This document shows positions 40,245 through 50,452 of a stretch of 64,000 bases of DNA, one piece after another; the first letter of the stretch is position 1; each line of letters starts with the position of its first letter. Position numbers and translations under genes: made by a program. This DNA is from Caulobacter sp. UNC358MFTsu5.1 (lineage in GTDB: Bacteria > Pseudomonadota > Alphaproteobacteria > Caulobacterales > Caulobacteraceae). The notes beneath the pieces are model-generated. The model worked only from the letters and a program-made list of their open reading frames with translations. It made no database searches and had not been told where the DNA came from. Location: NCBI RefSeq assembly GCF_000712075.1, contig NZ_JONW01000007.1, positions 434,001-498,000 of the forward strand, given 5' to 3'.

Positions 40245-40309
40245 CAGAGCTCCCGACCATATCCGCGCCCCCTGCGTACGCGGTCGGGCCGAGCCTTGCC
40301 ATAAGCAAT

Positions 40310-40327
40310 CAAAGTGATATCACTTTG
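40310..40327. promoter_or_regulatory. 18-bp palindromic operator upstream of SPFH/RHH operon
   Basis: CAAAGTGATATCACTTTG is a perfect 18-bp palindrome, 21 bp before the SPFH gene start and 65 bp before the divergent glycosyltransferase start. Arc-type ribbon-helix-helix proteins bind such sites, and the second gene of the operon encodes one, so autoregulation is likely. Confidence 0.7.
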
Positions 40328-40348
40328 CCATCAACCCTGGAGGGCTCC

Positions 40349-41230
40349 ATGTCCGACGCGCCGAGTATCAACCGATCGACCGAACGCGCCTTTGGCGGGA
40401 TCGGCGGCGGGCTGCCGCTGCTGTCGCTTCCCCTGATGCTGATCGCCGCCGTCTGGTGCTTCAAGCTGGGCGGGCCTCCCGGCGTCCTGGGCGGGGCGGG
40501 GCTGATCGTGCTGTTCCTGCTGACCAGCTGCGGCTTCTACTCGCTGCAGCCGAACGAGGCCTATGTGGTCACCCTGTTCGGGACCTATGTCGGCACCGAC
40601 CGCCGGACCGGCCTGCGCTGGGTGCTGCCCTGGTACGGCCGCAAGAAGATCAGCCTGCGGGTGCGCAACGTCACCAGCGAGACGCTGAAGGTCAACGACA
40701 AGCGCGGCAACCCGATCGAGATCGCCGCCAACATCGTCTGGCGCGTGTCGGACACCGCCCAGGCCCTGTTCGACGTCGACGACTACGTGACCTTCGTGAA
40801 CATCCAGATCGAGACCGGCCTGCGCGAGACCGCCTCGCACTACGCCTACGACCACGACGACAGCGGCGAGCCCACCCTGCGGGCCGACGCCGCCCATGTG
40901 GGCGACCGCCTGGAGAAGGACCTGCGCACCCGCATCGCCGTGGCCGGGGTGGCGATCGACGAGGCGCACCTGATGCACCTGGCCTATGCGCCCGAGATCG
41001 CCGGCTCGATGCTCAAGCGCCAGCAGGCCGAGGCGGTGCTGGCGGCCCGCCGCACGATCGTCGCCGGGGCGGTCGGCATGGTCGAACACGCCCTGCAGCA
41101 GCTGAGCGAGCGCGACGTCGTCGTCCTGGACGACGAGCGGCGGGCGGCGATGGTCTCGAACCTGCTGGTGGTGCTCTGCGCCGACCGGGAGGCCCAGCCC
41201 GTGGTCAACACCGGCACGCTCTACGGCTGA
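40349..41230 (+). CDS. SPFH/band-7 membrane protein
   Basis: A 293-aa stomatin/prohibitin-like protein. Two hydrophobic helices near the N-terminus (about 20-55: [16 protein letters not shown] and [16 protein letters not shown]) anchor it, and an SPFH domain follows ([57 protein letters not shown]). The C-terminal helix is rich in [14 protein letters not shown], as in oligomerising band-7 proteins. ATG 40349 has GGAGGG upstream. It may scaffold a membrane microdomain. The next gene starts 4 nt after its stop. Confidence 0.9.
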   Translation: MSDAPSINRSTERAFGGIGGGLPLLSLPLMLIAAVWCFKLGGPPGVLGGAGLIVLFLLTSCGFYSLQPNEAYVVTLFGTYVGTDRRTGLRWVLPWYGRKKISLRVRNVTSETLKVNDKRGNPIEIAANIVWRVSDTAQALFDVDDYVTFVNIQIETGLRETASHYAYDHDDSGEPTLRADAAHVGDRLEKDLRTRIAVAGVAIDEAHLMHLAYAPEIAGSMLKRQQAEAVLAARRTIVAGAVGMVEHALQQLSERDVVVLDDERRAAMVSNLLVVLCADREAQPVVNTGTLYG

Positions 41231-41234
41231 TCCG

Positions 41235-41453
41235 GTGCCTGCGTCCCCCCCAGAGTCGCCGAAAGGCGGTCGTCGTGCGTTTCTGATGCGTGTGCGACCC
41301 GATGTGCTGGCCGCCGTCGAAACCCTCGCGGCGGCCGAACTGCGTAGCGTGAACGCCCAGGTCGAAATGCTACTGCGCGAGGCCCTCTCGCGACGTGGCG
41401 TGCTGCGAGCGCTGGACACCGGTTCAGCTTCGGAGGAACCTCCGTCCCCGTGA
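41235..41453 (+). CDS. Arc-type ribbon-helix-helix regulator
   Basis: A 72-aa protein whose core (RRAFLMRVRPDVLAAVETLAAAELRSVNAQVEMLLREAL, residues 13-51) is a ribbon-helix-helix domain of the Arc family, with the DNA-reading beta strand FLMRV and the SVNAQVEMLL helix. The GTG at 41235 retains the KGGRR lead into the strand; the ATG at 41286 would cut the strand off. It overlaps nothing but starts 4 nt after the SPFH stop, so translation is coupled. Likely binds the palindrome at 40310. Confidence 0.8.
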   Translation: MPASPPESPKGGRRAFLMRVRPDVLAAVETLAAAELRSVNAQVEMLLREALSRRGVLRALDTGSASEEPPSP

Positions 41454-41513
41454 GTGTCTTAAGGCTCTGCGACCGTCACGACGGACGCGGCTGACAAGCG
41501 AGGTTCCGGCGTG

Positions 41514-42746
41514 ATGGATTTGAGGTTTGATCAGCTCTCGACGTTCGGCGAGGCGGAAGACCCCCAGTTCAAGGCGGTCCGGTCCGGCGGAAAGCCGATC
41601 AGGCTGGTCGACACCACCATGCTGTACGCGCCCCGCAGCGGCGGCGTGCGCCGCTATCTGAACTCGAAGCGGACCTGGATCGCGGCGAATCGGCCGCAGG
41701 TGCGCCACACCCTGGTCGTGCCCGGTCCGCGCGACGCGCACGACGGGCACGGACGGGTTTCGATCTACGCGGCGCCGCTGCCGTTCGGCGACGGCTATCG
41801 CTGGCCCGTGGTCAAGAACGCCTGGATGGAGCGGCTGATCCGCCAACGCCCCGACATCATCGAGGCCGGTGATCCGTACACGCCCGGCCTGGCCGCCCTG
41901 AAGGCCGGCGACGCCCTGGGCGTGCCCGTCGTGGGCTTCTGCCATACCGATCTCGGCGCCCTGGCCGCGTTGCACATCGGCGAGTGGGCCGAGAAGCCGG
42001 TCCAGAAGCGCTGGGCGGCGATCTACAGCCAGTTCGACCAGGCCGTGGCTCCCAGCCAGTTCATCGCCGGCCGGCTGATCGAGGCCGGCGTCAAGGACGC
42101 GATCGGCCTGCCGCTGGGCGTCGACACCGAGATCTTCAATCCCCATCGCGGCGACCGCGAGGCCCTGCGCCGGCGCCTGGGCCTGACCAGCCGCCATCGC
42201 ATCCTGGTGTTCGCCGGCCGTCCTGCCCGCGAGAAGAAGCTGGACGTCCTGGTCGAGGCGGTCGAGCGCCTGGGCGACCCGTATGTGCTGCTGTTCGTGG
42301 GCGCCGGCGGCGGCGCGCCGTCCAGCGACCGGGTGATCTGCATGGACTATCAGCGCGACCCGCAGAGCCTGGCCGCCGTGCTGGCCGGCTGCGACGCCTT
42401 CGTCCACGCCAACGACAACGAACCCTTCGGCCTGATCGTGCTGGAGGCCATGGCCTGCGGTCTGCCGGTGATCGGCGTGGCGGCCGGCGGCGTGGCCGAG
42501 TCCGTGGACGAGACCGTCGGCGCCCTGGCCACGGCCTCGGAAGCCCGCGCCTTCGCCGAGGCGGTGGAGTCGGTGTTCGCGCGCGACATGGTGGCCCTGG
42601 GCCAGGCCGCCCGCCTGCGGGCCGAGCTGCGGCACGGCTGGGACCCGGTGTTCCGCAAGCTGTCGGCGATCTACGGCCGCCTGACCGGCTGCGCCGCGTT
42701 CGAGGACGCGGAACAGCCGGTCCTCGAAACGATCGGCTGGAACTAG
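41514..42746 (+). CDS. GT4-family glycosyltransferase
   Basis: A 410-aa GT-B glycosyltransferase. [25 protein letters not shown] is the acceptor-side loop, and [27 protein letters not shown] plus [27 protein letters not shown] (with the conserved E-x7-E donor motif) form the donor domain. A GTG at 41511 immediately precedes the chosen ATG. Its stop interlocks with the convergent monooxygenase in CTAG. Product unknown. Confidence 0.9.
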   Translation: MDLRFDQLSTFGEAEDPQFKAVRSGGKPIRLVDTTMLYAPRSGGVRRYLNSKRTWIAANRPQVRHTLVVPGPRDAHDGHGRVSIYAAPLPFGDGYRWPVVKNAWMERLIRQRPDIIEAGDPYTPGLAALKAGDALGVPVVGFCHTDLGALAALHIGEWAEKPVQKRWAAIYSQFDQAVAPSQFIAGRLIEAGVKDAIGLPLGVDTEIFNPHRGDREALRRRLGLTSRHRILVFAGRPAREKKLDVLVEAVERLGDPYVLLFVGAGGGAPSSDRVICMDYQRDPQSLAAVLAGCDAFVHANDNEPFGLIVLEAMACGLPVIGVAAGGVAESVDETVGALATASEARAFAEAVESVFARDMVALGQAARLRAELRHGWDPVFRKLSAIYGRLTGCAAFEDAEQPVLETIGWN

Positions 42747-43759
42747 GCCGCGGCCTGCGTGAGGCGGCCGCGCACGTCGGCCAGAATCTCGTAGGACCGT
42801 TTCCGCGCGGCGTGGTCGTGAATCTGCGAGGCGGCCATCAGCTCGTCGGCGCCGGTGGCGTCCAGCACCTTCTGGATCTTGGCACGGACCGTTTCGGGCG
42901 AGCCGATCGCCGAATAGCGGAAGGTGTGGTCCAGGCCCGCGATCTCCGATTCCGAGGCGACGTCGCGGATGTCGTCGACCGGCGGCGGCAGCAGGCCGGG
43001 ATTGCCGCGCCTCAGCGCCACGAACTGCTGCTGGCTGGACGTGAACAGGCGGCGGGCCTCCTCGTCGGTGTCGGCCGCGCAGACGCCGATACAGACCAGC
43101 ACATAGGGCTGGGCCAAGGCTTCCGACGGCTTGAAGGTCCGCCGATAGATGGCGATGGCCTCCATCAGCTGGTCGGGGGCGAAGTGGGCCGCGAAGGCGA
43201 ACGGCAGGCCCAGGGCGGCGGCCAGCTGGGCGCTGTAGGTGCTGGAGCCCAGCAGCCACAGCGGTACGTCCTGGCCCTCGCCGGGCACGGCGCGCACGGC
43301 CTGGCCCGGCTGGGCGGGCTTGAACCAGGCTTGCAGTTCGACGACGTCCTGGGCGAAGCTGTCGACCGCGCCCATGTAGCGGCGTAGGGCCCGCATGGTG
43401 GCCTGGTCGGTGCCCGGCGCGCGGCCCAGGCCCAGATCGATGCGGCCGGGATACAAGGCGGCCAGGGTGCCGAAGGCCTCGGCCACCATCAGCGGCGCGT
43501 GGTTGGGCAGCATCACTCCGCCCGAACCGACCCGGATCGTCGAGGTCCCGGCCGCCACGTGGCCGATGACCACGGCGGTCGCGGCGCTGGCGATTCCCGG
43601 CATGTTGTGATGCTCGGCCAGCCAGTAGCGGTGATAGCCCAACTGTTCGGCGTGGCGGGCCAGGTCCAGGCTGTTGTGGAGGGCCTGGCCGACGCCGGTC
43701 CCTTGCGGGACGGGGGCCAGGTCGAGGACGGAAAAGGGCAGGGGATGAGCGTGCGACAT
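42743..43759 (-). CDS. LLM-class flavin-dependent monooxygenase
   Basis: A 338-aa bacterial-luciferase-like oxidoreductase that uses reduced FMN. Typical segments are [75 protein letters not shown] (in pieces along residues 45-120). It resembles the MsnO8/YceB-like subgroup of LLM proteins. I start at ATG 43759 ([20 protein letters not shown]); the longer frame adds 31 residues that do not fit. Substrate unknown. Confidence 0.9.
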   Translation of the reverse strand: MSHAHPLPFSVLDLAPVPQGTGVGQALHNSLDLARHAEQLGYHRYWLAEHHNMPGIASAATAVVIGHVAAGTSTIRVGSGGVMLPNHAPLMVAEAFGTLAALYPGRIDLGLGRAPGTDQATMRALRRYMGAVDSFAQDVVELQAWFKPAQPGQAVRAVPGEGQDVPLWLLGSSTYSAQLAAALGLPFAFAAHFAPDQLMEAIAIYRRTFKPSEALAQPYVLVCIGVCAADTDEEARRLFTSSQQQFVALRRGNPGLLPPPVDDIRDVASESEIAGLDHTFRYSAIGSPETVRAKIQKVLDATGADELMAASQIHDHAARKRSYEILADVRGRLTQAAA

Positions 43760-43884
43760 GCACGCTAGATCGGAACGCGGGAGGCGAACCTCAAGGCGAC
43801 CGGTTCGTACTAGCGTCGACGTGGCGATCGGCGCAGGAATCGCCATGGACAATCGCGCCGCCCGGGCGGCGAACGGAGAGGCTC

Positions 43885-44190
43885 ATGGCGTTGAAGTGCA
43901 CCCATCTGGAACAGATCCAGGACGTGACGCCCGGAACGGCCGGTTGCGAGGAGTGCCTGAAGACGGGCGACGCCTGGCTGCATCTGCGTCTTTGCCGGAC
44001 CTGCGGGCACGTCGGCTGCTGCGACCAGTCGAAGAACAAGCACGCCACCAAGCATTTCAAGGCCACGGGCCACCCGATCATCGAGGGCTACGACCCGCCG
44101 GAGGGCTGGGGCTGGTGCTATGTCGACGAGGAGTTCTTCGAGTTCGATCAGCCGACCCCGCATCCGGGACCGATTCCGCGATTCTATTGA
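43885..44190 (+). CDS. UBP-type zinc-finger protein
   Basis: A 101-aa protein made of a single ZnF-UBP domain, the module that in eukaryotes binds the ubiquitin C-terminus. Cys/His pairs are visible: CTHLEQI, CEECLKTG, LRLCRTCGHVGCCDQS, KHATKHFKATGHPII, followed by WGWCYVDEEFFEF. Bacteria lack ubiquitin, so it probably recognises another C-terminal peptide or small ligand; its role is unknown. Promoter and neighbours give no further hint. Confidence 0.9.
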   Translation: MALKCTHLEQIQDVTPGTAGCEECLKTGDAWLHLRLCRTCGHVGCCDQSKNKHATKHFKATGHPIIEGYDPPEGWGWCYVDEEFFEFDQPTPHPGPIPRFY

Positions 44191-44259
44191 GACGCGGCGA
44201 ATCCCTGGACGGGGGGCCAGGGGCGGGATTTGGATTTTCGTGTCGAGGACGAAGGGAAG

Positions 44260-44336
<77 letters not shown>

Positions 44337-44413
44337 GTCGGGCGCGAACAAGTGTCCGGCGCGGTCGTTCCGTAAGCCAAACTGGCGGTGGGTGCGGCCA
44401 ACTTCAGGGAAGG

Positions 44414-44490
<77 letters not shown>

Positions 44491-44712
44491 ATCTGGCTCC
44501 GCCGAAGCGAAGTGCGACCCGCCGTTCGGCGAGGGGCGTCTGATATGTCGGGCGAAGACTCGTGTCAACGGCCATATCGAAGAAGAGATCAAACGTCGCC
44601 GGAGCGGCCGCGATTTCGTGTGGATCGGCGCGCCGGCCGGCCTGTATCCGGCAGATCGACGTTAGGTAAGGGGAGACCTAGTTGCGACCGTTTCTCAATG
44701 TGTCCGAGGCGT

Positions 44713-44741
44713 TTGAAGCCTTGGCGACACTGAGCTACAAC
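44713..44741 (+). promoter_or_regulatory. nuo operon promoter (housekeeping type)
   Basis: TTGAAGC (44713-44719), 14 bp, then GCTACAAC (44734-44741). This fits the Caulobacter housekeeping consensus TTGACGS-N10-14-GCTANAWC, with a perfect -10 and one mismatch in -35. It lies 27 bp before the nuoA start codon, so the leader is very short. The rest of the 277-bp gap after the tRNA genes shows nothing else clear. Confidence 0.7.
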
Positions 44742-44767
44742 CCGCTCGATTCAAGCCAAGGGCTGTC

Positions 44768-45145
44768 ATGAACGCCTTCCTTCTCCAGTATCTGCCGATC
44801 GTGATCTTCCTAGGGATCGCGGCGGTCATCGGCATCGTCTTCATCCTCGCGGCCGCGGTGCTCGCCCCCAAGGCGCCGGACCCTGAAAAGCTGTCCGCCT
44901 ACGAATGCGGCTTCAACGCTTTCGACGACGCGCGCATGAAGTTCGACGTCCGGTTCTATCTGGTCTCGATCCTGTTCATCATCTTCGACCTGGAAGTGGC
45001 CTTCCTGTTCCCGTGGGCCGTTTCGCTGATGAAGCTGCCGCACGACGTGGCCGCTTTCGCCTTCTGGTCGATGATGGTCTTCCTGGGCGTTCTGACCGTC
45101 GGCTTCATCTACGAATGGAAGAAGGGCGCCCTCGAATGGGAGTGA
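44768..45145 (+). CDS. nuoA: complex I subunit NuoA
   Basis: Membrane subunit of NADH:quinone oxidoreductase, next to the quinone site. At 125 aa it shows three membrane helices and the conserved [50 protein letters not shown], including the Glu and Asp residues of the loop and TM2. First gene of the operon; overlaps nuoB by 10 nt. Confidence 0.98.
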   Translation: MNAFLLQYLPIVIFLGIAAVIGIVFILAAAVLAPKAPDPEKLSAYECGFNAFDDARMKFDVRFYLVSILFIIFDLEVAFLFPWAVSLMKLPHDVAAFAFWSMMVFLGVLTVGFIYEWKKGALEWE

Positions 45146-45732
45146 TCGTTCCCCCCACCGGCGCGGCCCCGAGCTCGCCCCTGGTTCCCGCCGGTTCCGC
45201 CGCGCGGTCGACGGTGCAGGGCTATGACCCCAAGCTGCACGACCCCTATTTCGACGGCCTGTCGGGCCAGCTGGCCGACAAGGGCTTCGTCACGGCGGCC
45301 GCCGACGACCTGATCACCTGGGCCCGCACCGGCAGCCTGATGTGGATGACGTTCGGCCTGGCGTGCTGCGCCGTCGAGATGATGCACTCGGCCATGCCGC
45401 GCTACGACCTGGAGCGCTACGGCTTCGCGCCGCGCGCCAGCCCGCGCCAGTCCGACGTGATGATCGTCGCCGGCACGCTGACCAACAAGATGGCCCCGGC
45501 TCTGCGCAAGGTCTACGACCAGATGCCCGAGCCCCGCTACGTCATCTCGATGGGCAGCTGCGCCAACGGCGGCGGCTACTACTACTACAGCTACAGCGTC
45601 GTGCGCGGCTGCGACCGCGTGGTGCCGATCGACATCTATGTTCCCGGCTGCCCGCCCACCGCCGAGGCCCTGGTCTACGGCGTGCTGCAGCTCCAGAAGA
45701 AGATCCGTCGCACGGGGACAATCGAGCGATGA
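45136..45732 (+). CDS. nuoB: complex I subunit NuoB
   Basis: Carries the terminal 4Fe-4S cluster N2 that passes electrons to quinone. The 198-aa chain has the four ligands Cys77, Cys78, Cys142 and Cys172 ([26 protein letters not shown]). The start overlaps nuoA and the stop overlaps nuoC in ATGA. The first 25 residues are a Pro/Ala-rich extension. Confidence 0.98.
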   Translation: MGVIVPPTGAAPSSPLVPAGSAARSTVQGYDPKLHDPYFDGLSGQLADKGFVTAAADDLITWARTGSLMWMTFGLACCAVEMMHSAMPRYDLERYGFAPRASPRQSDVMIVAGTLTNKMAPALRKVYDQMPEPRYVISMGSCANGGGYYYYSYSVVRGCDRVVPIDIYVPGCPPTAEALVYGVLQLQKKIRRTGTIER

Positions 45733-46364
45733 CCGACGTGACCGCCACCGAGGCCGAAGTCCCGGCCCTGTCGCCCCTGGAATCCCTGGGTCAGGCCATC
45801 GTCGCCAATTCGGCGGGCGCGATCACCGCGTTCCACGTGGCGTTCGGCGAGCTGAACCTGCTGGGCCCGGCCAATCGCGTCGTCCAGGCGCTGACCTTCC
45901 TGCGCGACCACCCCGACTACCGCTTCCACCAGCTGGTGGACCTGACGGGCGTCGACTATCCGGAGCGCGAGCGTCGTTTCGACGTGGTCTACCACCTGCT
46001 GTCGCTGGTGAAGAACCATCGCGTGCGCTTCAAGGTCCAGACCGACGAGGACACCGCTGTCCCCAGCGCGACCCCGGTGTTTCCGGTGGCCGACTGGTTC
46101 GAGCGCGAAGCCTTCGACATGTACGGGATCTTCTTCGACGGTCACCCCGACCTGCGCCGGATCCTCACCGACTACGGCTTCCACGGCCACCCGCTGCGGA
46201 AGGACTTCCCGATGACGGGCTATGTCGAGGTCCGCTACGACGACGAGCTGAAGCGCGTGGTCTACGAGCCCGTGAAGATCACCGAGTTCCGTGCGTTCGA
46301 CTTCCTGTCCCCGTGGGAGGGCGCCAAGTACGCCCTGCCGGGCGACGAGAAGGCTGGGAAGTAA
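45729..46364 (+). CDS. nuoC: complex I subunit NuoC
   Basis: 30-kDa peripheral-arm subunit of complex I (211 aa). Signature [44 protein letters not shown] is present at about 120-165. Translationally coupled to nuoB (ATGA overlap) and 3 bp before nuoD. Not fused to NuoD, unlike in E. coli. Confidence 0.98.
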   Translation: MTDVTATEAEVPALSPLESLGQAIVANSAGAITAFHVAFGELNLLGPANRVVQALTFLRDHPDYRFHQLVDLTGVDYPERERRFDVVYHLLSLVKNHRVRFKVQTDEDTAVPSATPVFPVADWFEREAFDMYGIFFDGHPDLRRILTDYGFHGHPLRKDFPMTGYVEVRYDDELKRVVYEPVKITEFRAFDFLSPWEGAKYALPGDEKAGK

Positions 46365-46367
46365 GTC

Positions 46368-47618
46368 ATGACTGGTTCCAATTCCCCCGCCGCCGCGACC
46401 GACTTCTTCCATGACGCGCCGTCGCTGCCGGCCGTGCCGGAAACCCCGGTCCGCAAGTTCAACATCAACTTCGGCCCGCAGCACCCGGCCGCGCACGGCG
46501 TGCTGCGCCTGGTGCTGGAGCTGGACGGCGAGATCGTCGAGCGCGTCGATCCGCACATCGGCCTGCTGCATCGCGGCACCGAGAAGCTGATGGAGGCCCG
46601 CACCTACCTCCAGAACATCCCGTACTTCGACCGCCTCGACTACGTGGCGCCGATGAACCAGGAACACGCGTTCTGCCTGGCCATCGAGAAGCTGCTGGGC
46701 GTTGAAGTGCCTAAGCGCGGCCAGATCGTGCGCGTGCTGTTCTGCGAGATCGGCCGCATCCTGAACCACCTGCTGAACGTGACGACCCAGGCCATGGACG
46801 TCGGCGCCCTGACGCCGCCGCTCTGGGGCTTCGAGGAGCGTGAGAAGCTGATGGTGTTCTACGAGCGCGCCTGCGGCGCTCGCCTGCACGCCAACTATTT
46901 CCGTCCGGGCGGCGTCCACCAGGATCTGACCCCGTCGCTGGTCGACGACATCGAGACCTGGGCGAAGGCCTTCCCCAAGATCTGCGACGACATCGAAGGC
47001 CTGATCACCGACAACCGCATCTTCAAGCAGCGCAACGTCGACATCGGCGTGGTGACCAAGGAAGACGCGCTGGCCTGGGGCTTCTCGGGTGTGATGGTGC
47101 GCGGTTCGGGCCTGGCCTGGGACCTGCGCCGCAGCCAGCCCTACGAGAACTACAACGACTTCGAGTTCGACATTCCGCTGGGCAAGAACGGCGACTGCTA
47201 CGATCGCTATCTCTGCCGCATGCAGGAGATGCGCGAGTCGACCAAGATCATCCTGCAGGCCGTCGCCATGCTGCGCGCCACGCCTGGCCCGGTGATGACC
47301 GAGGACAACAAGGTGGCTCCGCCGCGCCGCGCCGAGATGAAGCGGTCGATGGAAGCCCTGATCCACCACTTCAAGCTCTACACCGAAGGCTTCCGCACGC
47401 CGGAAGGCGAGGTCTACGCGGCCGTCGAGGCGCCCAAGGGCGAGTTCGGCGTCTATGTGGTCAGCAACGGCACTAACAAGCCGTACCGCTGCAAGATCAA
47501 GGCTCCGGGCTTCTCGCACCTGGCCGCCATGGACTGGATGAACCGCGGCCACCAGCTGGCCGACGTCTCGGCCATCCTGGGCTCGCTCGACATCGTGTTC
47601 GGCGAGGTGGACCGGTGA
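46368..47618 (+). CDS. nuoD: complex I subunit NuoD
   Basis: 49-kDa subunit lining the quinone-binding cavity (416 aa). Shows [24 protein letters not shown] near the N-terminus, the [35 protein letters not shown] motif with the quinone-contact His and Tyr, and a C-terminal [11 protein letters not shown]. Its stop overlaps the following GTG start in GTGA. Confidence 0.98.
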   Translation: MTGSNSPAAATDFFHDAPSLPAVPETPVRKFNINFGPQHPAAHGVLRLVLELDGEIVERVDPHIGLLHRGTEKLMEARTYLQNIPYFDRLDYVAPMNQEHAFCLAIEKLLGVEVPKRGQIVRVLFCEIGRILNHLLNVTTQAMDVGALTPPLWGFEEREKLMVFYERACGARLHANYFRPGGVHQDLTPSLVDDIETWAKAFPKICDDIEGLITDNRIFKQRNVDIGVVTKEDALAWGFSGVMVRGSGLAWDLRRSQPYENYNDFEFDIPLGKNGDCYDRYLCRMQEMRESTKIILQAVAMLRATPGPVMTEDNKVAPPRRAEMKRSMEALIHHFKLYTEGFRTPEGEVYAAVEAPKGEFGVYVVSNGTNKPYRCKIKAPGFSHLAAMDWMNRGHQLADVSAILGSLDIVFGEVDR

Positions 47619-47947
47619 GCCTGGTCGACATCGCTCAGGCCCAGCTGGACGCCTACAACGCCCAGGACCTGGACGCCCACTGCGCCCACTTCACCGACGA
47701 CGTCGTGGTCGCCGGCCTGAACGGCGACGTGGCGCGCACGGGCATCGAGGCCTATCGCGCCTGGTACGAGGCCGCGTTCGCGCAGTTCCCGAACAACAAG
47801 GCCAAGCTCCTCAACCGCATCGTGGTCGGCTCGAACGTGATCGACCACGAGCACGTCGATCGCGGCAACGGCGACGCGCCGTTCCAGGTCGCCGCCATCT
47901 ACACCTTCAGGGGCGACAAGATCGCCCGCGTGGATTTCGCCCGATGA
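47615..47947 (+). CDS. NTF2/SnoaL-like protein inside nuo operon
   Basis: A 110-aa cone-fold protein: [30 protein letters not shown], then [39 protein letters not shown] and [21 protein letters not shown] are the standard SnoaL-like elements. GTG start inside the nuoD stop, and its own stop overlaps nuoE in ATGA, so it is made with complex I. No known complex I subunit has this fold; role unknown. Confidence 0.8.
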   Translation: MSLVDIAQAQLDAYNAQDLDAHCAHFTDDVVVAGLNGDVARTGIEAYRAWYEAAFAQFPNNKAKLLNRIVVGSNVIDHEHVDRGNGDAPFQVAAIYTFRGDKIARVDFAR

Positions 47948-48630
47948 GCGTTCGTCGTCTCGCTAAAGAGCAACCCGCTAGCTTCGCCTTCTCGAAGGAC
48001 AGCCAGGCCAAGGCCGACTGGTGGAAGGCCAAGTACCCCGCAGAGCGTAAGCAGTCGGCGGTGATCCCGATGCTGTGGCTGGCCCAGAAGCAGGAAGGCT
48101 GGGTGTCCGAGCCCGCCATCCAGGAGATCGCCAAGCAGCTGCAGATGCCGGTCATCCGCGTGCTGGAGGTCGCCACCTTCTACGTGATGTTCCAGCTGCA
48201 GCCGGTCGGCAAGGTGGCCTTCGTCCAGCTGTGCGGCACCACGCCGTGCCAGCTGCGCGGCGCGCTGGACCTGAAGGCCGTGCTGAAGGCCAAGATCGGC
48301 GAGGCCCATGAGGTTTCGGCCGACGGCAAGTTCAGCTGGGAAGAAGTCGAGTGCCTGGGCGCCTGCTGCAACGCGCCGATGGCCGCCATCAACGACTACT
48401 ATTACGAGGACCTGACGCCGGAGAGCCTGGCCCAGATCCTCGACGATTTCGCCGCCGGCAAGTCGCCCAAGCCGGGCAGCTACGAAGGCCGCGGCGCGTC
48501 GGAGCCCAAGGGCAAGATCCAGACCCTGACCGATCCGAAGCTGTACGACGGCTCGGCGGCCAAGAAGATCAAGATCCCGAACCTGCCCGAAAAGCCGAAG
48601 AAAGCGCCGAAGACGGAGCCGACGGCCTGA
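47944..48630 (+). CDS. nuoE: complex I subunit NuoE
   Basis: 24-kDa peripheral subunit carrying 2Fe-2S cluster N1a. The 228-aa chain has the ligands Cys97, Cys102 (LCGTTPCQLRG), Cys137 and Cys141 (ECLGACCNAP). The 60-residue C-terminal extension is Lys/Pro-rich (KGKIQTLTD ... PKKAPKTEPTA). Overlaps the SnoaL-like gene and, by one base, the next small gene. Confidence 0.97.
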   Translation: MSVRRLAKEQPASFAFSKDSQAKADWWKAKYPAERKQSAVIPMLWLAQKQEGWVSEPAIQEIAKQLQMPVIRVLEVATFYVMFQLQPVGKVAFVQLCGTTPCQLRGALDLKAVLKAKIGEAHEVSADGKFSWEEVECLGACCNAPMAAINDYYYEDLTPESLAQILDDFAAGKSPKPGSYEGRGASEPKGKIQTLTDPKLYDGSAAKKIKIPNLPEKPKKAPKTEPTA

Positions 48631-48860
48631 TGCAACACGCCGACGCCATCCAGAAGAAGCGACTGACCGCGATGTTCGCCATCGACGCGGTCTGCTTCGT
48701 GCTGGCCGGTGCGGCGATCATTGGCTACGTCGCTTTCGAACAGGGCTGGCTGGCGCCGGTGTTCATCGGCGCCATCGCCGTGGGCCTGGGCGCGCAGATC
48801 TGGTTCATCCTGGGCTGGATGAAGGCCGCCAAGCAGGACGAGGAGGGCAGGGCGTCGTGA
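48630..48860 (+). CDS. small two-helix membrane protein in nuo operon
   Basis: A 76-aa protein with two hydrophobic helices (about 14-35 and 41-62: MFAIDAVCFVLAGAAIIGYVAF, APVFIGAIAVGLGAQIWFILGWM). It overlaps the nuoE stop by 1 nt and the next start by 4 nt. I do not recognise a family. The topology resembles accessory subunits of respiratory complexes. Confidence 0.75.
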   Translation: MQHADAIQKKRLTAMFAIDAVCFVLAGAAIIGYVAFEQGWLAPVFIGAIAVGLGAQIWFILGWMKAAKQDEEGRAS

Positions 48861-49123
48861 CCGACGATTCCGAACTCCTGGCCAAGCGCGTGGCCTATGT
48901 GAGGACCATCCGGGGTCTTTACCGCAACGAGCGCATCGCGGGCCTGCTGGGCTCCCTTGTCGGAGCCCTGCTCCTGATCTGGGGCCGAATGGGCCAGGGG
49001 GCGCCCGCCTGGGCCGTTCCCGTCGCTTTCCTGGTGATAGGCGCCGCCTGGTCGCTTTTCGCCTATGTCATCATTCGTCGGACGCGCTATGTGCGCGCCC
49101 ATCCATTCGATCCGCAAAGCTGA
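48857..49123 (+). CDS. second small two-helix membrane protein in nuo operon
   Basis: An 88-aa protein with a basic N-terminus (LAKRVAYVRTIRGLYRNERI), helices at about 28-46 and 52-72 (AGLLGSLVGALLLIWG, AWAVPVAFLVIGAAWSLFAYVII) and a polar tail. GTG start overlaps the previous stop in GTGA; nuoF follows after 3 nt. No family recognised. A partner of the preceding gene by context. Confidence 0.75.
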   Translation: MTDDSELLAKRVAYVRTIRGLYRNERIAGLLGSLVGALLLIWGRMGQGAPAWAVPVAFLVIGAAWSLFAYVIIRRTRYVRAHPFDPQS

Positions 49124-49126
49124 GTC

Positions 49127-50446
49127 ATGGTCGGTATCCTCGAAGACAAGGACCGCATCTTCACGAACCTCTACGGTCTCCAGGATTGGGGCCTCGAGGG
49201 CGCGAAGAAGCGCGGCTGCTGGAATGGCACCAAGGACATCCTGGACGCCGGGCGCGACTGGATTATCGACAACATGAAGAACTCCGGCCTGCGCGGCCGG
49301 GGCGGGGCGGGCTTCGGCACCGGCCTGAAGTGGTCGTTCATGCCCAAGGAAGTGAAGGACGGCCGTCCGCACTACCTGGTCGTCAACGCCGACGAGTCCG
49401 AGCCGGGCACCTGCAAGGACCGGGAGATCATGCGGCATGACCCGCACCTCCTGATCGAGGGCTGCCTGATCGCCTCGCGCGCCATGCTGGCCCACGCCTG
49501 CTACATCTACATCCGCGGCGAATACGTCCGTGAACGCGAAGTGCTGGAAGCCGCCATCAAGCAGGCCTACGAGGCCAAGCTGATCGGCAAGAACAACGTC
49601 CACGGCTGGGACTTCGAGCTCTACGTCCACCACGGCGCCGGCGCCTATATCTGCGGCGAAGAGACGGCCTTGCTGGAAAGCCTGGAAGGCAAGAAGGGGC
49701 AGCCGCGCCTGAAGCCGCCGTTCCCGGCCGGCGCGGGCCTCTACGGCATGCCGACCACGGTCAACAACGTCGAGTCGATCGCCGTCGCCGGCACGATCCT
49801 GCGTCGCGGCGCGTCGTGGTTCGCCGGCTTCGGTCGTCCGAACAACGCCGGCACCAAGCTGTTCTGCGTCTCAGGCCACGTGAACCTGCCCTGCAACGTC
49901 GAAGAAGCCATGAGCATCCCCTTCCGTCAGCTGATGGAAGACCACTGCGGCGGCATCCGCGGCGGCTGGGGCAATCTGAAGGCCGTGATCCCGGGCGGAT
50001 CGTCGGTGCCGATGATCCCCGCCGAGCAGTGCGAAGACCTGCCGATGGACTTCGACGCCCTGCGGAACCTGAAGTCGGGCCTGGGCACCGCCGCGGTCAT
50101 CGTCATGGACAAGTCCACCGACCTGGTCCGCGCCATCGCCCGCCTGTCGTACTTCTACAAGCACGAGAGCTGCGGCCAGTGCACGCCGTGCCGCGAAGGC
50201 ACCGGCTGGATGTGGCGGGTCATGGAGCGCATGGCCACCGGCGAGGCCGATCCGAAAGAGATCGACACCCTGCTGGACGTCACGACCCAGGTCGAGGGTC
50301 ACACCATCTGCGCCCTGGGCGACGCGGCCGCCTGGCCGATCCAGGGCCTGTTCCGTCACTTCCGCCACGAGGTGGAGGACCGGATCGCATCCTATCGTAG
50401 CGGTCGCCTGCACGTGCAGGGCGCCAAGCTGATCGCGGCGGAGTAA
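49127..50446 (+). CDS. nuoF: complex I subunit NuoF
   Basis: NADH-binding 51-kDa subunit with FMN and 4Fe-4S cluster N3 (439 aa). Features: [16 protein letters not shown] (about 54-69) for NADH binding, [16 protein letters not shown] for FMN, and the cluster ligands [12 protein letters not shown] near 350 plus [10 protein letters not shown] near 400. Six nt before nuoG. Confidence 0.98.
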   Translation: MVGILEDKDRIFTNLYGLQDWGLEGAKKRGCWNGTKDILDAGRDWIIDNMKNSGLRGRGGAGFGTGLKWSFMPKEVKDGRPHYLVVNADESEPGTCKDREIMRHDPHLLIEGCLIASRAMLAHACYIYIRGEYVREREVLEAAIKQAYEAKLIGKNNVHGWDFELYVHHGAGAYICGEETALLESLEGKKGQPRLKPPFPAGAGLYGMPTTVNNVESIAVAGTILRRGASWFAGFGRPNNAGTKLFCVSGHVNLPCNVEEAMSIPFRQLMEDHCGGIRGGWGNLKAVIPGGSSVPMIPAEQCEDLPMDFDALRNLKSGLGTAAVIVMDKSTDLVRAIARLSYFYKHESCGQCTPCREGTGWMWRVMERMATGEADPKEIDTLLDVTTQVEGHTICALGDAAAWPIQGLFRHFRHEVEDRIASYRSGRLHVQGAKLIAAE

Positions 50447-50452
50447 ACGATT

